Counted from the first letter of the stretch, positions 25,274-32,586 are shown. The stretch is DNA of 64,000 nucleotides from an uncultured Oscillospiraceae bacterium (GCA_949935795.1 CATLFX010000004.1:1-64000); one strand, 5' to 3'. Notes: generated by a model from the letters alone, not told the origin. Numbers and translations: made by a program.

Positions 25274-26422
25274 TCAGATGACCTCCTGTCCGTCGATGAG
25301 CACATGGGTGACCTTGCTGTCCCACTGGAAGGGGTGGCCGTCCATGACCACAATATCCGCGTCCTTGCCGGGGGCCAGGGAGCCCAGCCGGTCCCCTACG
25401 CCCAGGATATTGGCGGCGTTGACGGTGATGGCGGCCAGGGCTGCCTCCGGGTCCATCCCCGCGCGGGCCGCCATGGCGGCGCAGAAGGGGAGCAGGTTGA
25501 TAGGCGTCTCCGGGTGGTCGGTGCAGATGGCCACCCGCACCCCGGCCCGGGCCAGGATGGCGGTGTTCTCCATGGTGAGCCGCCCCAGTTCCGGCTTGCC
25601 CCGGTCCATGAGGAAGGGCCCGGTGATGACGGGGACCCCCTCTTTCGCTAAGAAGTCCGCGATGAGGTGACCCTCGGTGCCGTGGACGATGGTGAGGTCC
25701 AGGCCGAATTCCTTGGCGATGCGGACGGCGGTGACGATGTCGTCCGCCCGGTGGGCGTGGAAGTGGGCGGGGAGATGGCCCGCCACCACCGGGCGGAGAG
25801 CGTCCAGACGGGCGTCGAACTCCGGGTCCTCCATCTGGTCGTCCGCCTGGGCCCGGGCCCATTTTAAATCGTAGTTCAGCGCCTGGGTCAGTGTCTCCCG
25901 GATCACGGCGGCGGTGGCCATGCGGGTGGCGGGTCCGTGGTCTTTGTGGACCCGCTTGGGGTTTTCACCCAGGGCGAATTTCATGGCGGCGGGGGCGCGG
26001 ACGGCCATCTGGTCCACGACCGTGCCCACGGTTTTGAGCAGAACCGACTGCCCGGCGATGGGGTTGGCGGAGCCCGGCCCGGTGTGGACGCAGGTGATGC
26101 CCGCCCGGCGGGCCTCCTCGAAGTAGGGGCTGAGGGGATTCACACCATCCAGCGCCCGGAGCTGGGGGGTGCAGGGGGCGGGGGACTCGTTCAGATCGTC
26201 CTCCTGGGTGACGGCGCCGTAGAGGCCCACATGGCAGTGGGCGTCGATGAAGCCGGGGAGGACGTGGCCCCCCTGGGCGTCAATGAGGCCGCCCGCCCCG
26301 GCGTCCTCGGGCAGATCGGACATGGGGCCCGTCCGGGCGATACGCCCGTTTTGAATATGGACAAAGCCGCTGGGGATGACAACCTTTTCCATGGTGTGGA
26401 CCACGCCGTTGACAATGAGCAT
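25274..26422 (-). CDS. Amidohydrolase of the imidazolonepropionase-like group
   Basis: This 382-residue metal-dependent hydrolase has the HxH site GFIDAHCHVGLYG near residue 60, HFHAHRADD near 215, IVHGTEGH near 235 and the metal-binding ICTDHPETP near 285. The fold and motifs fit the HutI-like/YtcJ-unrelated amidohydrolases, whose substrates are cyclic amides or imidazole-type rings. The ATG at 26422 has GAGGAGG upstream; the ORF track adds 34 unsupported residues. It is translationally coupled to the orphan fumarase-like alpha subunit, which hints at one pathway ending in a C4 acid. Substrate unknown. Confidence 0.8.
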   Translation of the reverse strand: MLIVNGVVHTMEKVVIPSGFVHIQNGRIARTGPMSDLPEDAGAGGLIDAQGGHVLPGFIDAHCHVGLYGAVTQEDDLNESPAPCTPQLRALDGVNPLSPYFEEARRAGITCVHTGPGSANPIAGQSVLLKTVGTVVDQMAVRAPAAMKFALGENPKRVHKDHGPATRMATAAVIRETLTQALNYDLKWARAQADDQMEDPEFDARLDALRPVVAGHLPAHFHAHRADDIVTAVRIAKEFGLDLTIVHGTEGHLIADFLAKEGVPVITGPFLMDRGKPELGRLTMENTAILARAGVRVAICTDHPETPINLLPFCAAMAARAGMDPEAALAAITVNAANILGVGDRLGSLAPGKDADIVVMDGHPFQWDSKVTHVLIDGQEVI

Positions 26423-26499
26423 TGTTATGCCTCCTCGGTCAGGATTCGACGGGTTTTTGCCCGCCGGTGTGGTATGCTGGTTCTGCGGCACAGGCCGCG

Positions 26500-26518
26500 G
26501 CATGGGATTGTCCCATGC
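26500..26518. promoter_or_regulatory. Perfect palindrome upstream of the amidohydrolase operon
   Basis: GCATGGGA, three bases, TCCCATGC lies about 80 bases before the amidohydrolase ATG. It could be an operator or a small hairpin. No good -10/-35 pair is evident beside it. Confidence 0.35.
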
Positions 26519-26643
26519 GGTCATTCCATTCTCCCGCGCAATAGACCCTTTGGCTCTTCCTCCAGGCGGAGGAAGAGCCGATTTTTTGGAGGGCGGCCCT
26601 CCGGGGCGCTTCCGGTGAGGCCCCGGCCAGGGGCCTTCGGCGA

Positions 26644-26755
26644 CCTACTTTCTGCTTGTGCAGAAAGTAGGCAAAGACACCCTTAAGGGGGAAAATCCGG
26701 TTCGGCTTCGGTCGCGGAGGGCGCTCCCTGCGCTCACAGGATTTTTCCCTTTAAG
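26644..26755. repeat. Composite inverted-repeat element (REP/MITE-like)
   Basis: A perfect 12-bp hairpin (CCTACTTTCTGC, loop TTGT) is followed, after GCAAAGACAC, by a second stem whose 17-base arms (CTTAAGGGGGAAAATCC and its partner, 15 of 17 matching) enclose a 40-base GC-rich centre. It lies in the 560-base gene-free gap between the amidohydrolase operon and the yab operon. The ORF track entry 26658-27029 crosses it and is not a gene. Confidence 0.6.
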
Positions 26756-26947
26756 AATCCCCAAATTTACGGGAGAGCCCTATACGCGCAAGGGCGCAGA
26801 CCCTTCCGGCGCCAGCGGCCTTGCGGCTGACGCCGCCCTATCTGTGCTGCCGCCGGTATCCAGGTGCTGTAGACAGGCGGGGTCCACCGTCTGCGCCTGG
26901 GCGGGTGCGCCGTTCCCCCAGCTGGAGGCGCAAGGCCGCCGCCGCGC

Positions 26948-26976
26948 AAAAAGGGGGACGCGCCCGCGTCCCCCTT
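26948..26976 (-). terminator. Terminator of the yabP-yabR operon
   Basis: On the minus strand AAGGGGGACGCG pairs with its complement and is followed by T5, a few bases after the yabR stop codon. Confidence 0.85.
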
Positions 26977-26983
26977 CCTGGGT

Positions 26984-27469
26984 CTATTTTCTTCCGCCCC
27001 GGCGGCTGCCCCGCTTTTCATTCATGTGAAGCTCGGACAGCTTGCTGTCGGAACTGGCCATAAACTGCTTGAGCTGGTCCTCAAAGCTGGCGGGCCCTCT
27101 GGGCTGAGCGGGCTCGGGCGCAAAGCCGCGGCTTGGGCCGGGACGGCGGCCCGTCTGAGGACGGCGGTCGCCCTCAGGTCTGGGGCCGGACCCTCCGGTC
27201 CTGGGGCCGGGGCGGCGCTCCGGGCGGGGCGGCGGGGGCAGAGCCTGCTTGATGGACAGGTTGATGCGGTTGTTGTCATCAATGCCGATGACCTTCACCT
27301 TGACCTCCTGCCCCTCGGCCAGCAGGTCGTGCACGTCGTTGACATAGGAATAGGCGATCTCCGAGATATGTACCAGCCCGGACCGGTTGCCGGGCAGCGA
27401 TACAAACGCACCGAATTTGGTGATCCCCGTCACCTTTCCATCCAAAATAGAACCAACTTCAATCCCCAT
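26984..27469 (-). CDS. yabR: S1 RNA-binding domain protein (YabR-like)
   Basis: This 161-residue protein has one S1 domain in its first 75 residues (VGSILDGKVTGITKFGAFVSL, SGLVHISEIA, INLSIKQA), then an Arg/Pro/Gly-rich tail (PPPRPERRPGPRTGG) and a short C-terminal helix. The order S1-tail resembles B. subtilis YabR, the last gene of the yab cluster. It likely binds RNA; the client is unknown. It is the terminal gene of yabP-yabQ-divIC-yabR, 35 bases after divIC. Confidence 0.88.
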   Translation of the reverse strand: MGIEVGSILDGKVTGITKFGAFVSLPGNRSGLVHISEIAYSYVNDVHDLLAEGQEVKVKVIGIDDNNRINLSIKQALPPPPRPERRPGPRTGGSGPRPEGDRRPQTGRRPGPSRGFAPEPAQPRGPASFEDQLKQFMASSDSKLSELHMNEKRGSRRGGRK

Positions 27470-27503
27470 AAATCTCTTTTTTCCCTCTCAATGTATAGGA
27501 TTT

Positions 27504-27782
27504 TTATTTGCTGGAGTCCTCGAATACGATTTCTCCCGGCTCCACCAGGCCCAGGCGGCTGCGGGCGATGTCCTCCAGGTACTCAGGATCGCTGCTGTGG
27601 TCGATGCCGTCTTGAAGCGCGGCGTTTGCCTCCTGCTGCTCCTGGACCCGGCGGCTCAGTGCCTCCCGGTCGGCCTGGGCGGCGCTGAGCTTGGCCTGGG
27701 TGGACAGCAGGGCGATGGCCACGGCGGCCAGCAGCACCAGCACCAGCAGTTTTGTGGCCGCGCCGGCCCGCTTCAGCTTCAT
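27504..27782 (-). CDS. divIC: Septum formation initiator DivIC/FtsB-like
   Basis: This 92-residue bitopic protein has a short basic N-terminus, one membrane helix (LLVLVLLAAVAIALLSTQ), a coiled coil (LSAAQADREALSRRVQEQQEAN) and the family C-terminal motif YLEDIARSRLGLVEPGEIVF. It belongs to the cell-division complex with FtsL and DivIB. Gene order between yabQ and yabR supports DivIC. Its start lies inside the long yabQ ORF as read from sequence (see yabQ). Confidence 0.9.
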   Translation of the reverse strand: MKLKRAGAATKLLVLVLLAAVAIALLSTQAKLSAAQADREALSRRVQEQQEANAALQDGIDHSSDPEYLEDIARSRLGLVEPGEIVFEDSSK

Positions 27783-28254
27783 TGTCCACCGCCCCTTCCT
27801 TCCCGTTTCCGGCGAAACGGTATAGTATATTTATTTTATACCAGGCCAGCCAATTTTGGAAGTGTTTTTTTTGATTTTTCAAAAATTTTTTCCCAGCCCT
27901 CCCAGCCCGCCGGGCGGGGGCGGTAAGCAGGCGGAACAGGGCCCGGATCTTGTCCGCCAGCCACAGCAGGGCGGTCAGGACCAGCCGGCTGAGGATGAGA
28001 AAGTAGAGCCCGCCCCCCAGGGCCACGGCGGCCATGTGGTAAATGCGGACCTGCCCGTCGTCCCGGAGCAGGGTGAGGGCGAACAGCCCCGCCGCCGTGC
28101 CCAGCCAGAACAGCAGGTCCAACAGAAAGGCCAGCCCGGGCAGCTTCCAATTCCGGCGCAGGGTGCGCATGCCGTCGTAGACCAGGCCCAGCGCCGCCCC
28201 CAGCAGGAGGCCCTGACCGAAGATGGCCGCCTGGTCCAGAACGTCCGCGGGCAT
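27583..28254 (-). CDS. yabQ: Spore cortex biosynthesis protein YabQ, possible frameshift near its end
   Basis: The first 140 or so residues fit YabQ: MPADVLDQAAIFGQGLLLGAALGLVYDG, several hydrophobic helices and a basic end. YabQ is a sporulation membrane protein needed for cortex formation in Bacillus. The ORF then runs 200 bases into divIC, and that tail is a Gly/Arg/Ala-rich shadow of the divIC frame. An A8 tract (27865-27872, in phase as A AAA AAA) lies just before; a shift by one base would end the protein at 27836 with ..TLPKLAGLV. So either a -1 slip, a genuine long overlap or an assembly error. It follows yabP by 3 bases. Confidence 0.8.
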   Translation of the reverse strand: MPADVLDQAAIFGQGLLLGAALGLVYDGMRTLRRNWKLPGLAFLLDLLFWLGTAAGLFALTLLRDDGQVRIYHMAAVALGGGLYFLILSRLVLTALLWLADKIRALFRLLTAPARRAGRAGKKFLKNQKKHFQNWLAWYKINILYRFAGNGKEGAVDNEAEAGRRGHKTAGAGAAGRRGHRPAVHPGQAQRRPGRPGGTEPPGPGAAGGKRRASRRHRPQQRS

Positions 28255-28257
28255 GGG

Positions 28258-28539
28258 TCAGCGCAGCAGCCGGGCCAGGAAGCCGCCCCGGCCTCCCCCG
28301 GCGTCGTCCTCGTAGGTGACGGCATCAATGTCCCCCTCCACCTTCAGGTCGCCGCCATCCAGGGACAGCTTCTCAATGTGCAGGTTCTCCCCGGCCACCA
28401 CCATGGCGCCCTTGGAGGTGGACAGCACGATGGTGTTCTCGTCAAACCGCTCCACGTCCTCCACGCCGGACACGGTCAGGCTCTTGCGCTCCTCGATCAC
28501 CACGTGGTGGGGGGCGGACAGGCCGCCTTCATATGCCAT
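28258..28539 (-). CDS. yabP: Sporulation protein YabP
   Basis: This 93-residue protein has the YabP fold: HHVVIEERKSLTVSGVEDVERFDE at the start, TSKGAMVVAGENLHIEKLSLDGGDLKVEGDI in the middle. It is needed for spore cortex assembly in the mother cell. It is the first gene of yabP-yabQ-divIC-yabR. A SigE-like promoter is seen upstream, as is known for B. subtilis yabP. A glycine-rich C-terminus follows the conserved domain. Confidence 0.93.
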   Translation of the reverse strand: MAYEGGLSAPHHVVIEERKSLTVSGVEDVERFDENTIVLSTSKGAMVVAGENLHIEKLSLDGGDLKVEGDIDAVTYEDDAGGGRGGFLARLLR

Positions 28540-28540
28540 A

Positions 28541-28568
28541 GGACCATCTCCCTTACCTTAGATGGTCC
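28541..28568 (-). promoter_or_regulatory. Inverted repeat over the yabP ribosome-binding region
   Basis: Arms GGACCATC and GATGGTCC with a 12-base loop lie directly before the yabP ATG. In RNA the stem would enclose the GGGAG ribosome site, so it could limit translation. Confidence 0.45.
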
Positions 28569-28595
28569 ATTCTATGGGGTTTGTCCCAGGATTAT
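28569..28595 (-). promoter_or_regulatory. Candidate sigma-E promoter of yabP-yabR
   Basis: On the minus strand, ATA, 16 bases and CATAGAAT resemble the sigma-E consensus (ATA...CATACAnT) at the expected distance from the yabP start. No sigma-A box of similar quality is seen. Confidence 0.5.
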
Positions 28596-29758
28596 GCCTG
28601 GGGCGGGTCCTCAGACTGGGGCGGGTCCGGCCGCTGGGCCTCCAGAGCGGCGGTGCGCTCCCGCAGGTCCTGCTTCAGCAGGGTGTAGGCCACCGCCGCC
28701 AGGGGGACGCTGACCACCATGCCCACCAGCTGGAGCAGGGAGCCGCCCACGGTGACCGCGGCCAGCACCCATATGCCGGGCAGGCCCATGGAGGTGCCCA
28801 CCACCCGGGGATAGATCAGGTTGCCCTCCAGCTGCTGGAGCGCCACCAGGAACACCAGGAACCACACCGCCTCCCAGGGGTCGATCATCACCAGCAGCAG
28901 CACCGCCAGCACCGCCCCCAGGTAGGCCCCCGCGATGGGGATGAGGGCGAACACCCCCACCGCCACCGAGATCAGCGGGGCGTAGTCGAAGCGGAAGATG
29001 CACATACCGATGAAGCACAGCCCGCCCAGAATACAGGCCTCCACCATCTGGCCGCTGATGTATTTGGTGAAGGTGTCGGCGGTGAGGCGGGCGACCCGCA
29101 GGACGGCGTCCGCCGCCCGCTCGGGCAGGTAGGCCCGTACCAGGCGGCGGCACTGGGCGGTGAGCCGGGGCGCGCCGGACAGCATGTAGATGGAGAACAC
29201 CAGGGAGATTACCCCGGTGACCACCGCCGAGATGAGTACGCTGGTCATGCTGATGAGGTGGGGCAGGGTGTTGGTCAGCGCGTCCAGCGCCCCGGTGAGC
29301 AGCTTTTGCAGCGACTCGCTGAGGCCGGTGGACAGGTCCAGATTGGCCAGCTGTTCCAGGTCCAGCTTGGCCACCACCCAGTCCAGCAGGCCCTGGAAGT
29401 TGGCGGCGTAGGTGTTGATGTTGCTGATGAACAGCTCCAGGCTGTGGGTGAGCTCAGGCACCACCAGGGCCGCCAGGGCGGTGATGAACACCACCACCGC
29501 CAGGTAGACGGTGGCCGCAGCCAGGGGCCGGACCGCTCCCTTCGCCTTTTCCGGCAGGGCCCTCTCGTACAGGCGGGCGAAGAAATTGCAGGGCCGGTTG
29601 AGGATGAAGGCGATGACCCCGCCGATGACGAGGGGCTGGAAGGCCCCCGCCACCCCGCCCAGCCAGCCGGCCACCGCGTCCAGCTTGACGATGACCGCCA
29701 CCAGCACAATGGCGTAGGTGATGAGAAACATAAGACTGCGGAACATTTTTTTGTCCAT
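28592..29758 (-). CDS. AI-2E family transporter (YtvI/PerM-like permease)
   Basis: This 388-residue membrane protein has eight predicted helices and the family pattern RPLVIGGVIAFILNRPCNFF in helix 2, a long soluble loop around 100-200, and GGLCFIGMCIFRFDYAPLISVAVGVFALIPIAGAY in the centre. Relatives export AI-2 or act as sodium/proton antiporters, and some clostridial ones are sporulation associated. The ATG at 29758 with GGAGAGG upstream is chosen because the promoter at 29790 places the transcript start near 29783, which makes the earlier ATGs poor. Cargo unknown. Confidence 0.85.
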   Translation of the reverse strand: MDKKMFRSLMFLITYAIVLVAVIVKLDAVAGWLGGVAGAFQPLVIGGVIAFILNRPCNFFARLYERALPEKAKGAVRPLAAATVYLAVVVFITALAALVVPELTHSLELFISNINTYAANFQGLLDWVVAKLDLEQLANLDLSTGLSESLQKLLTGALDALTNTLPHLISMTSVLISAVVTGVISLVFSIYMLSGAPRLTAQCRRLVRAYLPERAADAVLRVARLTADTFTKYISGQMVEACILGGLCFIGMCIFRFDYAPLISVAVGVFALIPIAGAYLGAVLAVLLLVMIDPWEAVWFLVFLVALQQLEGNLIYPRVVGTSMGLPGIWVLAAVTVGGSLLQLVGMVVSVPLAAVAYTLLKQDLRERTAALEAQRPDPPQSEDPPQA

Positions 29759-29789
29759 GAAAACAAACCTCTCCACCATAGTTTTCCTC

Positions 29790-29818
29790 AGTTTACCATC
29801 GGGGAGGCCTGCCGTCAA
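29790..29818 (-). promoter_or_regulatory. Promoter of the AI-2E-type permease gene
   Basis: TTGACG, 17 bases and TAAACT on the minus strand. It begins right at the end of the NUDIX gene and fixes the permease start at 29758 rather than further upstream. Confidence 0.7.
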
Positions 29819-29819
29819 T

Positions 29820-30290
29820 TTAAGATTTTTCTAAGGCCTCCCTGTACCGGCGCCATTCCGCCAGCCGGCGCCTGGTCTGGTTGGACAGGGTGTCGGGGAG
29901 CTGGTCCAGCGCGAAGAACCGCAGGTCCTCCACCTCGCCCGCCTGACATTTCAACGCGCCGGACCAGTCCCGGCAGGCGTAGGCAAATTCCACATTGTAT
30001 ACCTCGTCGCCGTTGGGGTAGATGTGATGCTCCTCCGGGCCGGAATACACGCCGTACAGCTCCAGGGTGTGGGCGGCGAGGCCCGTCTCCTCCAGCAGCT
30101 CCCGGCGGGCGGTGTCCTCTGCCGATTCCCCCGGCTCCATGGAGCCCGCCGCGGAAAAGCTCCACTGATTGTTGTCGGTGCGCAGCTGGAGCAGAATGCG
30201 CCCCTGTTCGTCCTCCAGAATGACGCTGGACCCTGTTTGAATCAGCGGACGGTGGCCCACATAGGCCCGCAGGTCCATGATATAGCCCAT
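29820..30290 (-). CDS. NUDIX hydrolase
   Basis: This 156-residue enzyme has a perfect NUDIX box (GSMEPGESAEDTARRELLEETGL near residue 50), which binds the metal and cleaves a nucleoside diphosphate linked to some moiety. N- and C-terminal parts are ordinary for small NUDIX proteins. A downstream ATG (MDLRAYVGHR) at 30278 is an alternative start. It is a single gene with its own TTGACA/TACACT promoter. Substrate (oxidised nucleotides, NDP-sugars or others) is unknown. Confidence 0.9.
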   Translation of the reverse strand: MGYIMDLRAYVGHRPLIQTGSSVILEDEQGRILLQLRTDNNQWSFSAAGSMEPGESAEDTARRELLEETGLAAHTLELYGVYSGPEEHHIYPNGDEVYNVEFAYACRDWSGALKCQAGEVEDLRFFALDQLPDTLSNQTRRRLAEWRRYREALEKS

Positions 30291-30340
30291 AACAGCCTCC
30301 GAACGGCCGTAAATTTTGTCTTTGCGGGCCGTGTACCCTC

Positions 30341-30369
30341 AGTGTAGCATTGGGAAGGCAGGATGTCAA
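30341..30369 (-). promoter_or_regulatory. Promoter of the NUDIX gene
   Basis: TTGACA, 17 bases and TACACT on the minus strand, 50 bases before the gene. It begins just past the tyrA stop codon, so the NUDIX gene does not depend on the aro transcript. Confidence 0.75.
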
Positions 30370-30374
30370 TTCTC

Positions 30375-31253
30375 TCAGAATTTGGGGTGGACGTCGTCGC
30401 CCCGGGCCCGCTCCAGATTGATCTGCTTCTTGCGGTCTGAGGCATGGGCTAACATGGCGTTCAGCCCCTCCCGGTCGTTATTTTCGATTGCCACCCGGTA
30501 CTGGTGAATCCGCTCCTCCAGCGCCCCCACTACCTGGGACAGGGCCGGGGCGTTGAGGGTGAACAGCTGGGTCCACATGGCCGGGTCCAAAGCCGCCACC
30601 CGGGTGCAGTCCCGGAAGGAGCCCCCCTCAAAGCCCACGCAGGAGAACAGCTCCTCGTTGTCGCACACCGACACGGCGATGACGTGCATCATCTGGCTGG
30701 TGTAGGCGATCATCTGGTCGTGGCGCTCCGGGGTGGTCTCGATGACGTCGCCGAATTGGCACCAGTCCGCCATGCGGCGGAGCAGGTCCAGGTGCTCCCG
30801 GGTAGCGTTCGGGCCGGGGGTGACGATGAAGTGGGTGTTGCGGAACAGCCCCGCTTCGGCGTTGTCGATGCCGGACACCTCCTTGCCCGCCATGGGATGG
30901 CAGCCGATGAAGTCCGCCCCGTCGGGGAGGCATCGGGCTGCCTCCATCACGGCGGTTTTCACGCCGCACACATCCCAGATGAGACAGCCGGGCTTGAAGC
31001 GGTCCCGGTGCTCTTGCAGAAAGGCGATGATGCCCGCCGGGTCCTGGCAGAGGATCACCACGTCAGCCCCGGGCAGCTCGGAGGCCGGGTCAAAGGTGAG
31101 CCGGTCCGCCGCGCCCATGGCCTCCGCCTTGTCGTAGGTGGCCTGGGAGCGCACCGCCCCCACCACCTCATAATCCTCGAAGCCCTGGAGGGCCATGGCC
31201 AGGGAGCCGCCGATCAGGCCCAGGCCCACCGCCAAAATACGCTTTTTCTCCAT
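30375..31253 (-). CDS. tyrA: Prephenate dehydrogenase
   Basis: This 292-residue enzyme converts prephenate to 4-hydroxyphenylpyruvate, the committed step to tyrosine. It has the NAD-binding VGLGLIGGSLAMAL, the ILCQDPAGII region, and the substrate-side FIGCHPMAGKEVSGI (catalytic histidine). There is no fused chorismate mutase or ACT domain. The gene lies 22 bases after aroF and ends the tyrosine operon controlled by the attenuator upstream. The ORF ends just before the NUDIX promoter. Confidence 0.94.
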   Translation of the reverse strand: MEKKRILAVGLGLIGGSLAMALQGFEDYEVVGAVRSQATYDKAEAMGAADRLTFDPASELPGADVVILCQDPAGIIAFLQEHRDRFKPGCLIWDVCGVKTAVMEAARCLPDGADFIGCHPMAGKEVSGIDNAEAGLFRNTHFIVTPGPNATREHLDLLRRMADWCQFGDVIETTPERHDQMIAYTSQMMHVIAVSVCDNEELFSCVGFEGGSFRDCTRVAALDPAMWTQLFTLNAPALSQVVGALEERIHQYRVAIENNDREGLNAMLAHASDRKKQINLERARGDDVHPKF

Positions 31254-31275
31254 GAAAAGCGCTCCTCTCTGTCTG

Positions 31276-32292
31276 TTACAGTTCTCTTCCGACGCACTGA
31301 GCCACCGTCCGCAGCTTGTCCATGATCCCGCCGAACTGCTCCGGCGTCACCGACTGAGCCCCGTCGCACAGGGCGCAGGAGGGATTGTTGTGCACCTCGA
31401 TGATGAGGCCGTCCGCACCGGCGGCCACCGCCGCCATGGCCATCCGCTCCACCATCCACGCCTTGCCGCAGGCATGGGAGGGGTCCACCACCACCGGCAG
31501 GTGGCTCTGTTTTTTCACTGCCAGCACCGCCGACAGGTCCAGGGTGTTCCGGGTGTAGGTCTCGAAGGTGCGGATGCCCCGCTCGCACAAAATCACGTTG
31601 GGGTTGCCCCCCGCCATGATGTATTCCGCGCTCATCAGCCACTCCTCGATGGTGGAGGACAGGCCCCGCTTGAGCAAAACCGGCTTGTTGACGCGGCCCA
31701 CTTTCTTGAGCAGGTCGAAGTTCTGCATGTTGCGGGCCCCGATCTGGATCACGTCCACCGCCTCCTCGAACAGGGGGAGTTGGTCGGCGCTCATCAGCTC
31801 GGACACGATGGGCAGGCCGGTATTCTTGCGGGCCTCGTCCAGCAGGAGGACCCCCTCCACCCCCTTGCCCTGGAAGGCGTAGGGGGAGGTGCGGGGCTTG
31901 TAGGCCCCTCCACGCAGGGCCGCCGCCCCGGACTTCTGGACGGACTGGGCCACCTCCAGAATCTGCTCCTCGCTCTCCACCGAGCAGGGCCCGGCGATGA
32001 CCGCGATCTTGTTCCCTCCGATGGTCACCCCGCCGCCGATGTTAATCACCGAGTCGTCCGGGTGATACTTGCGGTTGGCCTTTTTGTAGGGCTCGCTCAC
32101 CCGCATGACCCGCTCCACGCCGTCCAGCTGGGCCAGCTGCTCCTGGTTCAGCGCCCCCGCGTCGCCCTCAGCGCCTAAGATGGTGGTCTCGGCGCCCTTG
32201 GACACCATGACCCGCACGCCCCCCGCCTCCATGGCGCGGATGGCGGTTTCCAGCTGCTCGGGGGTGAACTCCCGCTTCATAATGACGACCAT
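31276..32292 (-). CDS. aroF: 3-deoxy-7-phosphoheptulonate synthase (type I beta)
   Basis: This 338-residue enzyme catalyses the first step of the shikimate pathway (PEP plus erythrose-4-phosphate). The N-terminal ferredoxin-like regulatory domain (about residues 1-70, REFTPEQLETAIRAMEAGGVRV) marks the beta class, in which aromatic end products can bind. The catalytic barrel shows VIAGPCSVESEEQI and GGAYKPRTSPYAFQG. The start follows AAGGAG. It is the first gene of aroF-tyrA. Transcription is likely controlled by a tyrosine-rich leader peptide, an attenuator and a further structured leader element. Confidence 0.95.
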   Translation of the reverse strand: MVVIMKREFTPEQLETAIRAMEAGGVRVMVSKGAETTILGAEGDAGALNQEQLAQLDGVERVMRVSEPYKKANRKYHPDDSVINIGGGVTIGGNKIAVIAGPCSVESEEQILEVAQSVQKSGAAALRGGAYKPRTSPYAFQGKGVEGVLLLDEARKNTGLPIVSELMSADQLPLFEEAVDVIQIGARNMQNFDLLKKVGRVNKPVLLKRGLSSTIEEWLMSAEYIMAGGNPNVILCERGIRTFETYTRNTLDLSAVLAVKKQSHLPVVVDPSHACGKAWMVERMAMAAVAAGADGLIIEVHNNPSCALCDGAQSVTPEQFGGIMDKLRTVAQCVGREL

Positions 32293-32319
32293 AGTGTATT
32301 CGCTCCTTTTCTTCTGTAC

Positions 32320-32457
32320 GTTGTCACGCTGCGAAGCGGCCAGGGCGTTCGGTCGCTTTCACTTCGACTCGAACAAAACCCGCCTCCGCTGTGCGGCGGC
32401 TGGGCTTTTGTTCTCGCTCCGCTCCAAGCTCCCTCGCTGTCCGCTTCTCCGCGCTTC
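32320..32457 (-). ncRNA. Structured leader element shared with the two-component operon (copy A)
   Basis: On the minus strand, between the attenuator and the aroF ribosome site, this 138-base segment is GC-rich and contains a central hairpin (GAACAAAA ... TTTTGTTC, with CCGCC/GGCGG inner pairs) around 32371-32413. It ends CGTGACAAC about 27 bases before the ATG. The same core (CAAAAGCCCAGCCGCCGCA) occurs before the response regulator at 55.0 kb with compensating changes in the outer stem. Function unknown. Confidence 0.6.
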
Positions 32458-32460
32458 CGC

Positions 32461-32493
32461 AAAATAAGCGCGGCCGCCCTCCGGCAGCCGCGC
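32461..32493 (-). terminator. Attenuator terminator of the tyrosine operon
   Basis: On the minus strand GCGCGGCTGCC, loop GGAG and its complement form an 11-bp stem followed by TTATTTT. It lies 24 bases after the leader peptide stop and before aroF, the position expected of an attenuator. Its first arm can also pair with the GGCCGCGC segment at the leader peptide's ribosome site, giving an alternative structure. Confidence 0.85.
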
Positions 32494-32517
32494 TCCATAG
32501 GAAAGACACGCGCACCT

Positions 32518-32586
32518 TCAGGGGCATGACAAATCGCCGCTATCGCAATAGCGGTAATAGCCATACCCATAGTTCCGGCTGGTCAT
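32518..32586 (-). CDS. Tyrosine-rich leader peptide of aroF-tyrA
   Basis: A 22-codon reading frame, not in the ORF track, starts ATG at 32586 behind an AAGGAGGGG ribosome site. It contains NYGYGYYRYC: five tyrosine codons within eight codons, followed by a short tail and TGA. A hairpin CCGCTAT, loop TGCG, ATAGCGG sits over the last tyrosine codon. The promoter lies 31 bases upstream, the terminator 24 bases downstream, then aroF and tyrA. This is the layout of a transcription attenuator that reads charged tRNA-Tyr: stalling at tyrosine codons should favour read-through. That mechanism is known for other amino acid operons, and the application here is inference. Confidence 0.85.
   Translation of the reverse strand: MTSRNYGYGYYRYCDSGDLSCP

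Noticed and set aside
26658-27029. 123-residue plus-strand ORF in the gap before yabR
   Set aside because: It crosses the composite repeat and the yabR terminator and ends inside yabR; no ribosome site or family resemblance.
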